Assembly (NCBI GenBank): GCA_021399445.1 | Contig: JAJTUQ010000001.1 | Coordinates: 4,898,001 to 4,962,000, forward strand | Direction of reading: 5' to 3' | DNA from: Xylogone sp. PMI_703 | Taxonomy: Eukaryota; Ascomycota; Leotiomycetes | DNA: 64,000 bases | Part shown: piece by piece, positions 54,764 to 64,000 of the stretch | How positions within the stretch are numbered: position 1 is the stretch's first letter | Layout of the letters: each line of letters opens with the position of its first letter | The notes under the pieces: model-generated | Databases searched by the model: none | The model's input: the letters and a program-made list of their open reading frames with translations, nothing else | What the model was told of the DNA's origin: nothing | Program-made: the position numbers and the translations under genes

Positions 54764-57700
54764 TGTCACTTTCCAATCAAGAAGAGATCCGCACCAAATG
54801 CGATTGAGTTACTTGAAGTGTCTTTAGTTGTTATATATATCGTGGGCGAAGTTCGAGGATTGAGTGAGAAGGAATGTCTGATTGATTAGGTCCGGTGTCG
54901 TGGCGGCGACCCAACTGTATCCTAGCTGGGAGAAGACCTACTTATATACACTCGCATGCATATCATGTATATATATCCTGGACATGGGAGGGGTGACAAT
55001 GGTAACTCGGTAAGTACCTGCACCAGACGCACAGAGCCTACTGGTTACCTCATGATCCCTACTGGTACGGCTGCTGGTGCCCACGAGGGGTGCTGTCTGG
55101 GGTCGAGAGGCAGGCCCCTTTCACAGACTTTGGACGGAGATGCAGCGACCTTCTATTTGTGGGGAAAGAGGGGGCGGTCTGCACTCCCCGAGGTCGAGCG
55201 TATTGGTCTAAGTTTCAACGCATAGATTAAGCAATATGGAGACTCAACCGGCACGCTCAAGCCTTAATCTCATGCTTTGTCGGGGAAGCATTTTGAGTTG
55301 ACAGCCACGACAGCGAAAGGAGCAAAGAAAACCTCACGGGCTAATAATTTAGAGCCATTGGGTGACATCGATCTGCTCCTGTCCGTGCCAAAGGAGGAGA
55401 AGGACCGGGGCGATTCGAAGGGCCTGGATCACAACCCTCAGCCCCCGTAAGCCCGCTCAGCCAAGACCTAGGTAGCGTCGGAGGCCCCTGGCAAAACCCC
55501 TCCTCAGGCACATTCTCGCTTTACATCCGCCAAAAGTAATTGCTGAGACTCGGTTGGGGTTGCTGGAGTTTCTCTCCCTCTGGCACTGGAATTATTTTGA
55601 GAACGTTTGGCAGAACCACGCTTGTTGAGTATCCTCGAGATCGATCGGGGCAGTAGCTCCGCCGTTGCCTACTCAGGCAAATATTCGTGGTTGGAACGAC
55701 GCAGGCATTCGCCCTATGGAGGAAAGAGGGCATGAGAAAGAAGAAGCCGACAGAGCGAGTTTATTTTAGCACCGAAAGGAGTAATTCACGCAACTACCGG
55801 TACCGGCATTCCCGTGAAGAAACGGAACCACTCGATAGACCCTGGCCGCACTCTTAGCGATTCGTGCCTGTAATCATCAGGTTCATCGTGCCATATAGTT
55901 CCAGCGCGTGCAGTGGATTCTCAGATATAGTTGGTGAAGGGTGGAATCAGCGTGACTGCAGGCTGGTGGTGTTGTGCGAACTGCCAGTTATTGTCTCAAT
56001 TGCCACTGTACTGGACTTCGTGCATACCATTTTTGAGCATTCTTTGCTTATTTTCATCCTCCTGCCCCACAGCGATTGATTCTGCTGCTCATTATTGGTG
56101 TTATCTTGTGTTCATAAGCAGGTACAATAATTTATTGGGTAATACAAGCATCAATCTTTGGCACTGGTTGATGAAAATATCATGGGATTCCCATTCTCTC
56201 CTGTAACGCATGTGGCTGTATACTGCGTTGTGATAGCATGCTGGACATCGCGACCATCCTCTAGGAAGCTGGCGTGGCAGGGCTGAGTTGCTGGGGACCT
56301 GGATCATCTTTTATTCCTTGTCCCTGGAAAAGAACTTCTGCTCGTACCGTTAGATTACCCTGTAGAGTAGACTTCCGATCCTCATCCTTTAGAAGTAGTC
56401 GTAGACCAAAGTCTATTTTTGCGTGGCTTGAGCATTGGCTATCCAGTTGCCACGGCCGCGTCTGAGTAATCTTTAGATGCTTTGCATATGCTGACTTATC
56501 AGATTTGATCACGGTATTCCCGAAAGGAGCGATTTTCCGTATTTCACTGGCCGAAAGAAGGAGGTCCTGCTGCCTTTTCTGGAAAATGTCGAGGTTGATG
56601 TCCTTCTTGTGACGGAGGCGGATCACCACTTCCCTTCCGGGCCCTTATTTGTTCCGTCCCGCGAGATTCACACCTACACAACTCCTCTCCCATCCGACCA
56701 TTCAACCATTCTACTTTATTTGGAAATATGTCCGTTATATGCTGTCATGCCTGCTTATTATAATGCTAGAGCAAACCTGGCCTGAGTTTTAAATATGATA
56801 TTTTATTGCTGAGCTTAATGCCCCATGATTTGTCGACGCGTACTTCCCCTTTATCCAGGATCGGCTGCATATTGCTGACGTCATACAGAGCTTCGAAAGA
56901 AGAAAATGAGAATTGACTTGAAGCTTATTTTTACATTAAAAATAGGTAGAGGGATCCTCGGGAGGATGACTTAAGCCGCTATGGTTGGTGGTATCGAAGA
57001 AGAGGGGGCCAGCACATAAATCCCACCAGACTTGCCGAGGGGAGGATTGTGCAGGATCATCACGAAGCAGCCTCCAGAATTATTATGATTGTACAAGAAT
57101 CGCGATATGGTTTATCTGGATTCGATTCTAGACAGCAACACCATCTCCATTGCTTATCACTAGGGAACAAGCTGCCGCAGAGGAGCATCTCTGCTGCCCC
57201 TCCACTGCAGACGGGCGATCACTGCTAGATGCACGTCGCTCTGGCCAGATTTCCCCACGGGGAACCAAAACGCCATAGTTTTAATTATACCGTCCTCAAT
57301 TGCGGGGATTTAGTACAGTACAAAACCTTGCGAAGCAGCAAGGGAGGTGGCGCTCTCCCATCTCTTTGGCAGCTTGATCCATCACCCGGGTACCTCGATT
57401 GACTGCAGCGTTGCACTGCTTCTGCAGTACTTGGGCAGCTGCCCCGCTCGAAACGAGAAGCTCACAATTACCGGAAGAGCAATCAAGAACACCAGTCTGA
57501 GAATCCTGGACGCAATTCCTGGCATGATCATATGAAGCAAAGGACTCTCCAAAAGCCAGGAGTTTGGGCGAGAATTAGGCCGAGCCATCCAGCGGGGGAG
57601 GCTCGATGCACTGAACACTAAGAAGCTATTTAGGTGGCGTTGCGAAACAGACCTGTTACCGCAGCTCGGCCACACCGGCTTCAGTTTCGTTGTTTGGTTC

Positions 57701-59738
57701 CTGCAAGTTCTTCAGAAGCTAAGAGCTTTTTGAACTCTAGAAAAGGCTCAGATTTATGATCGCCTGGCCATGAACGGGTAGGTTAAAATGCTTACAACCG
57801 CGCAAATACCCGTGATAGTCGAACATGGTATCCTCGCAACTGTGAGAGATACCCGGACAAAAGTGCAAGGACCCGCTGAGATAATTACGTTTAATATGCA
57901 AGAAATGTCTGCAGCCTGACATCTTGCAGCTGTCAGATTGTGAATAGCGATTCTTTCCTCCACTTGACTCATGCATACGTTCTCTTCAGTATGGTCAATA
58001 CGGAGGTGATGCGGAGGGCCGAGAAAACGTGGCGCGAAGCCCCTGGAAGTGCCTTCACACGGGTGCAACTGCAAAAGCCGGACTGCAGAACTCTAACCTT
58101 ATGGAGATATGCGCATTACCGGTACCATATATCACCTTCACCAAGGGGTTGAACTATACACAGAATCGGGCGTACAGGAGCCTTCACCCTTTCGTGTCGC
58201 CGCTGGCACCTGTCACTCTTATGCATGCGCCTGACTGTGAAGGCATTTCCAACTTACCCGTGCGAGCCATGATTCGAACCATGCTTACCCGAGGTTATTT
58301 CGCGAAGAACCAAAAGAGAAGATCCAATAGATAGAAGCAAATGACAAGTCGAGTACCGGTAGAAACGATCTGCTGTGCAAGAGCCAGGATGGCATGATTC
58401 GAAACAAATCAAGTCGAGCCTATAGGCGACCGTGGAGCGGCTTCTCCGACATTCCCTCACCACTCTCGGAAGCAAATGAGCTTCCTCCAGGTGAAGAAGG
58501 CGTTGATGGACCGCAAGGAAGACTCAAATAAGGTTTGGCAACGGTCCAACCGCGGCTCCTTGGCTGCATGGTGGAGGATGACGGTACGAGCCAACGAGCA
58601 CTGTCCCTACAGCGTTAGCAGCGCTATGCGGCATTGCGGACGGTCAAGTCTCGGGGTGCTCGGTTAAGCTTTCATTACCTGGAAAGCCTTTCGGCATTGC
58701 CCGTCTTATGAATGACATGACATGACAGGCAGGGTGGTTGGCTCTCTCGTCGTAAGTGTACTCTAAAAAGCAATTGAAAGGGAACACAATGAGCTGACTG
58801 CAGAAAATACAATAATTCTTACGTGTGACATGACGAATTCTATGCTGTAGCCGCTGAAATCGGATGAATAATACTGTATTATGCATCGTTTTATCATCTC
58901 CGCCTAACTCCAGAAGCTTAATGGAAGTTTTTAGTACTTTAAATAGATGCACTAACTCAAGCGCTCGGAACTTTACGATTAATAACCACAAGTGTGAGCT
59001 TATATTGACTCTTACTTGTTGCTTCCTCATCGTCCTGCATGTATTGTTTCGGGTTTACCTTACCTGCAGTGCAGGTTATATGCAGATACAAGGCTGGGAG
59101 GAAGAAATCCGACTTGATGAGGGGAGCTTTCCCATAGATAGGTATGTTTTTTTGTTCAGATTTTTGGTCTTCTCTCATGTGTAGTAAGTTCGGTTTCGAC
59201 AGCAAAGAGGGCTTGATTGCATATCTCTTGAATCAGTTTAATATAGCTTGCTAGTTTTGTTATACATCGGTCGATTGTTGTTAGATAGTCAACATACTTG
59301 CCTGTATGAATTCGAGAGAATTGATATTTCAAACACACGCATGTTCATAATCAAAATGAGTCATGATAATAAGCCGTAATTATACTTTAAGCTTTCATCT
59401 GTTTCAAACATTTTGAGATATGGGTGCCATCTTGTCCGCACAAAAGGGAGTTATGAGGTGGAAAGCTAAGTCATAAATCGCACTGTTGCCATGAATCTAT
59501 TAAAGCTTAATTCATTTCTTTTCATGAGCATTGATCGCGACATTTCTAACTCGATCATATAAGACCTATTTTGCCCGTAGATTCCTAGTCTCTGTTACGC
59601 CGTGCGATAATTATAATACCATTTAGCTCTCAGCATAATTTGATATCCTATGAGACACCATTAGCCAACCTTATAAGACTCACTTCACATATTTACCTGA
59701 AAACCTGCACGTACGCATGAATTGATAAAAAGGCAAAC
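54764..59738. other. 5 kb gene-poor stretch upstream of the sugar transporter
   Basis: No conserved coding region found on either strand. Several short frames around 57380-58075 (minus strand) contain hydrophobic stretches that could be decayed membrane-protein exons, but frame and splice sites do not join them. Two B-box-like TTCGAATC sequences lie near 58268 and 58398 without a complete tRNA. Composition changes along the stretch, from rather GC-rich near 55.0-55.8 kb to AT-rich near 59 kb. Confidence 0.5.
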
Positions 59739-60143
59739 TCACTCGACAAGATTCCCATCCGGATCCCTAATATAAAAACTCCGCAGCCTGCCTCTTGCTC
59801 CCGTGCGACTAACAATCTCCCCCTTCTCCAACACCTCAATCCCTGCGGCTTTCACGCTCGCCAGAGCATCCTGGACCGGCGTCTCAGTGAGAAAGCAAAG
59901 GTCAGCCGAACCAGGAACAGCTTGCGCGGCATTTGGCTTGAACTCTGCACCCACTTGGTGCAGGTTGATCTTGTGAGGCCCGAAGTTGAGTGCGTGGCGC
60001 ACTTGATTCGGGGTGCTAGCGGGGGTGAAGGTCTCGGCTTTCATGCCTAGGATTTTGGTGTAGAAGTCTATGGTTGCGGGGATTGAGCGCACGGTGAGGA
60101 CGATGTGGTCGATTGAGGATATGGAGAATGGGGGGCGCGGCAT
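59739..60143 (-). CDS. VOC superfamily (glyoxalase/dioxygenase fold) protein, GLOD5-like
   Basis: Small single-domain enzyme-like protein of about 134 aa from the ATG at 60143; an upstream TTG in frame is not a start. The VOC fold is evident: SISSIDHIVLTVRSIPATID opens the first beta-alpha-beta unit, with a metal-ligand-type His, followed by FYTKILGMKAETF. LNFGPHKINLHQVGAEF is the second strand pair, with a His in the usual ligand position. GSADLCFLTE and SFYIRDPDGNLVE close the second module, the final Glu being the usual metal ligand. The family includes glyoxalase I, fosfomycin-resistance proteins and dioxygenases; the substrate cannot be told. The stop directly follows the last ligand, in a GTGAGT donor-like context, so a short 3' exon is possible. 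Confidence 0.83.
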   Translation of the reverse strand: MPRPPFSISSIDHIVLTVRSIPATIDFYTKILGMKAETFTPASTPNQVRHALNFGPHKINLHQVGAEFKPNAAQAVPGSADLCFLTETPVQDALASVKAAGIEVLEKGEIVSRTGARGRLRSFYIRDPDGNLVE

Positions 60144-61699
60144 AATTTGTGACAATTGAGGCGTGTTGGATAGTGGATTGGAAAATGGTACTGTTTGAAG
60201 CTTGGAGAGAAGAATTTAAGATATCAAGAAATTGAAAGATGCTGGTGATGGCAGCTTAATATGTGGTTATGGCGTCTATTGTGCTGTAGGAGGGGATCAC
60301 GTTATGATGTAAGAATGTACACGGGAATGATTGAGTAAGCAGGAATGGTTATATTTTTCTTAGTGGTTTTAACAATTGATCAAATTCTTGTGAGTTGGTT
60401 GTTGAATATGCTGAGATTACTCCCATCTTCGGGAATAAATAATAACGATTTCCGGAGGTTCGAGTTGATTTGTCAGAGCCGTCCAACGTACTATTACTTC
60501 ATGGGTATTTGACTTGTCCAGCTTCGTGCTATTGCCATTTCAGTGTTTGAAGCTGGGAAAGAATGTTCCAAAGCGCTCTAGAGATCAGTATCGTCTACTG
60601 AAAAGTAACCGGGCTTCGAGAACCAAGTTCTGGACCGATCTGGGGCAGATACCGTGTTCAAAGTATTGAAATCAGGAGCTGATCTGAGGGCGGGAAATGG
60701 ATGCTGCCGGTAATGGATCACTGACACCAGAGTGATCTTTATGGTACCCTAAGATGCCAGCATGTTTGGTTCAGTCCCCCAGCCCTTAGAGCTCTACTAC
60801 ACCATAGATTGGAACGGCCGTTCTTTGCTGTGCTCCTAAGGTTCTCACAAACATCGCTTGATTGAAGCAGTAAAGTGCTGTTTGGCTGAATAGACTTACA
60901 AATCATTTGCAACTCTTCTTGGCACGGTAAGTTTAGCTATAACATATCGACGAGTAAGGCTGCTTCCGAACTCGAAAGAATAAGCCTCAGATCCTTATTA
61001 TGATAGATTGGTAAGTGAAGGTAGTTGAAAACCAGTTGCAATCAAATACTAACGAAAAAATCCATCAATGCTTAAGCTATTTAACAACAGAAGAACTGCT
61101 AACATCTGAACTGTATACTATCAGTATAAAGATTTAGAAAGTGATGCTCATATAATTAATAAGCCGTTGTTGCTAGTCTTCACATCCACAAATTGCGAAA
61201 TTTCCACTAGCCTGGTACCATTAGCTTCTTGAACATATGTTGAAAGACAGCATTGGATGTTTAGAGTATGTGACTAAGCAGATTAAATTTGCAGCTTAAT
61301 GAGCTGATTAGTTATCTCAAATATGCGTGATTCTGACTTGGCCGTTTTGGGCGATTTCTTGATTACTCGCGCTTCCCGATTACTTATCAAACTATCGCAG
61401 AAGAAATCGATCGGGAGGACCTTGCACCGACATCCAAGACACAGATTGTGGCTGCAGGGGTATAGATATCAGATCTTAGTAAAATAATAGGAGAATTTCA
61501 GCTGAGCCAGAATAATCAGCCCAGTTCGTCATGGCAGTATTACTAAAGGGGGGCTTATCGAAAGCCTCTGTTAAAAACTATATATTCCTTTCGTACCTAG
61601 CATTTGATGTATTTTTTATGCTTGATAGAAGGGGGTCCTAATTTCCACGTAGAAAGTCATATAGAGGACTAGATTGTTACGGCCTTCAAATCAGTGAGC
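60144..61699. other. Divergent promoter region between the VOC gene and the DHA2-type transporter
   Basis: About 1.6 kb of AT-rich sequence between two genes transcribed away from each other. No coding region, repeat or RNA gene recognised. Confidence 0.6.
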
Positions 61700-63655
61700 A
61701 TGCCTGTACTTCAGCCTGTCAAAAGCGGGCAGGATGCAGTGCAACCGGCATCAGATTCCTCAACAGAAATTGGATATGAGAAAGACGCCGAACGAGAAAA
61801 AGAAAACGATACAGAACAACAGGATGAAACTAATGGCAGCCATCCTGAGTCACCAGATATCGAACCTGGTTCAGAAATGGTAGAGGCGCGTCCACATCCT
61901 CGAAAAGATCTCCCAACCTGGAAATGGGTTTGCACTGTGGTAGCTCTTGGCCTAGGAGCCATGCTTTATGGTACGCCATTTATTCGATTCTTGTCCTCTC
62001 CTAGGATCGCTATGCTGTATCAAAATGAGCTAACGAATTCTTTTCAATGTATAGGTCTCGACACTACGATTGCTGCCGATGTCCAAGCCTCAGTTTACGA
62101 AGACCTTGGGGACCTTGAAAACCTCCCTTGGGTGGGCATTGGTTTCTCAATGTCTTCTGTTGCAGTGATACTGCTCCTTGGTAAGATATTTAGTCAATTT
62201 GATGTGAAGTGGATATCGAATACCTCTGTTTTCATATTCGAGGTTGGGAGCGCCGTCTGTGGTTCTGCTCAGAGCTCGAATGCTCTTGTTGTCGGCCGAG
62301 TTATTGCCGGTATGGGTGGTGCTGGGATGTATCTTGGGTATGGTCCATAGGCATTACTCCATGATGAACCTAGTGACACTAATACGTGGTTGATAGAGCC
62401 CTCAACTATTTCTCGATCTTTGGTACTGAGAAGGAAAGCCCTCTGCTCAACGCCCTAATAGGCGTTTGCTGGGGTATTGGAGCCATTCTTGGACCGGTTA
62501 TTGGAGGAGCGTTTTCTGTGAGCAGTGCATCGTGGCGTTGGGTACGTTCCATTACATTCCTAAGTGGATCATCTTCTTTAGCTAATCGATTCAATTCAAT
62601 GCATCCAGGCATTTTATATCAACCTCCCTTTGGCCGCCCTTTTCTCACCAGTCTACTTCTTCGTGTTTCCATCCCACAACCCTAACCCATCAAAAACTAT
62701 ATTTCAAAGGCTCGCCATCCTCGACTGGGTTGGAGGTATACTCAACGTCGGGACATGGGTTATTTTCATGGTAATACTTGTCATGTCCGGTTCTCGCTAT
62801 GCTTGGGATTCGGCCTTTTCAATTGCGCTCTGGATAATCTGGGGTGTTATACTTATTGCATTCATAGTCCAGCAAAAGTATTCCTTATTCACTAGGCATC
62901 AAATTTTCCCCACGCATTTCCTTCGTTCGCGCACACTCATCTTACTTTATATCACTACTGGTTGCGGAGCAGCGTCAATGGCAGTCACATTATATTATAT
63001 CCCGCTATTCTTCCAGTTTACCCGAAACGATAGTGCTCTTGATGCGGCAGTTCGATTACTTCCCTTCATTTGCATATTCATCTTTTTCATTTTATTTAGT
63101 GCTGCTTTGCTTCCGGTTGTGGCGTATTATCCACAATGGTATATTGTTGGTAGCTGCTTAGTTCTAGCTGGTGGAGCTTGCATGTTTACAATCGATGCTA
63201 CTACCTCCAAGGCAAGAATTTATGGCTATGAAATCTTATTAGCAGCAGGAAGCGGTCTCATGTTCCAGAATGCTTACGCAATTGCTTCCGCCAAGGTGGC
63301 CAAAGAAGACAAAAACAGCGCTATTGGATTCATCAACGTTGCACAGATAGGCTCAACAGCTATTGCCCTCTCAATCGCGGGGTCATTATACGAGAATGTG
63401 GGCTTTACATTCTTGAAGGAGGATCTTGGGCAGTTTCACCTTCCGGACCCAGTAGTTCGATCTGCCTTGGCAGGCCTTGACTCTCCCTTTATGTTGACTG
63501 CTAGTGGTCAAGCACGAGAATTGGCTGTTAAGGCCGTTGCGCGGACGATTTCCAAGCTGTTTGCTATGTCAATTGCTGCTGGAGCTTTGGGTCTAGTAAG
63601 CTCGTTTGGACTGAGATGGGAGAAACTTAAGTTGGAGATGGTGGCCGGAGGATAG
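61700..63655 (+). CDS. MFS transporter, DHA2-type multidrug/efflux family
   Basis: Probable plasma-membrane efflux pump; the substrate is unknown. Four exons (61700-61970, 62055-62337, 62397-62541, 62609-63655) give 581 aa. A charged cytoplasmic tail of about 75 residues, with a Glu/Asp-rich run, is followed by TWKWVCTVVALGLGAMLYG, LDTTIAADVQ (the TM1 LDxTIxxxA signature), LPWVGIGFSMSSVAVILLLG, GRVIAGMGGAGMYLG, GVCWGIGAILGPVIGGAFS, WRWAFYINLP, and the later helices. The first intron (61971-62054, 84 nt) has no stop and keeps frame, so the reading runs on unspliced; the spliced form restores the conserved TM1 signature directly after LYG. The start is the ATG at 61700. The divergently transcribed VOC gene is its nearest neighbour, but no link in function can be shown. 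Confidence 0.9.
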
Positions 63656-64000
63656 GAGCAATCTCAAGTTGGATATGGCTTATGAATCTGAACTCAGGGC
63701 CGCAAAGCCTAGTTCTAGGATGGAGCTAGGTGCCTTGATCGTCAAATTTCGTTAGATATGAACAGACATAAGCATTACACCGGAATTAAAACTAGACCAT
63801 TCTTCTATTCTTCTATAATATTTCTAGCAAGCTAGAGATTTAATATATGAGCGTTGTCCCAAAGTCTGATGACGAAGGGCTCCAGCATGTTTAGAGTTGC
63901 CTGCCCTCTAGAGTTGGCGTTTCTTGAGTCGATCTGAGAGTGGATCTATTTAGAACGGTTAGTGGGATCAGTGGCCCAGACATGAAGCAATTGATATGTC
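63656..64000. other. 3' flank of the last transporter
   Basis: Last 345 nt of the window, presumably 3' UTR and intergenic sequence. No feature recognised. Confidence 0.6.

Noticed and set aside
56261..56629. 122-codon minus-strand frame
   Set aside because: No domain or conservation pattern, and it overlaps comparable frames on the other strand in gene-poor DNA.
58258..58405. tRNA gene on the minus strand (GGTTCGAATC and TTTCGAATC B-box-like sites)
   Set aside because: No matching A box, acceptor stem or anticodon arm could be paired, and the T-arm is only a 4-bp palindrome.
59690..59743. Second exon for the VOC gene using the GTGAGT donor at its stop codon
   Set aside because: The spliced end would add only a few residues (FFR) with no clear conservation, and the unspliced frame already ends after the last metal-ligand Glu.

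Overview
The window looks like nuclear DNA of a filamentous ascomycete (Pezizomycotina). Protein-coding genes lie on both strands. Nearly all are split by short introns of about 50-180 nt with GT..AG ends and CTAAC-like branch points, and the conserved proteins read as fungal versions. I cannot fix the class from sequence alone, although several gene types would suit Leotiomycetes. There is no operon structure, no CRISPR array, no rRNA and no convincing tRNA or intact transposon.

Layout: (1) 0-10 kb: clamp-loader subunit RFC3 (+), a 13-exon Dal5-type anion symporter (+), a small SRPBCC protein (-), and an Asn/Gln-rich secreted protein (-) that appears only after splicing. (2) 10-22.4 kb: a very long SANT-domain, poly-Q corepressor of the Snt1/NCoR type (-), deoxyhypusine synthase (+), an unrecognised nuclear-looking protein (-), and the spliceosomal cyclophilin Cwc27 (+). 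(3) 23.8-30.4 kb: heat-shock transcription factor (+), a broken PAH (Sin3-like) gene (+), and histone H2A.Z (+). (4) 30.4-36.1 kb: a 5.7 kb gene-free stretch leading into a Pin4-like RRM+R3H RNA-binding protein (+). (5) 40-54.8 kb: a small Cys-rich protein, a DHA2 drug/H+ antiporter (-), Pho88/Snd3 (+), XPA/Rad14 (+), striatin (+), PIG-P/Gpi19 (-) and an alpha-glucoside-type sugar porter (-). (6) 54.8-64 kb: a 5 kb gene-poor stretch, a VOC/glyoxalase-fold protein (-) and a second DHA2-type efflux pump (+).

Most of the genes are housekeeping ones: DNA replication and repair, chromatin, splicing, translation-factor modification, heat shock, ER targeting and GPI anchors. Four MFS transporters are scattered among them. 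I see no biosynthetic cluster. The most unusual material is in gene structure: a 12-nt microexon that encodes part of a conserved transporter motif, four introns (three well supported, one candidate) that are multiples of three and lack stops so that retention would leave the frame open, a PAH-domain gene interrupted by a single in-frame stop, and a PIG-P protein with a long insertion carrying three RRGS motifs. Exon boundaries were placed by eye from splice consensus, reading frame and family conservation. All multi-exon models sum to a multiple of three.
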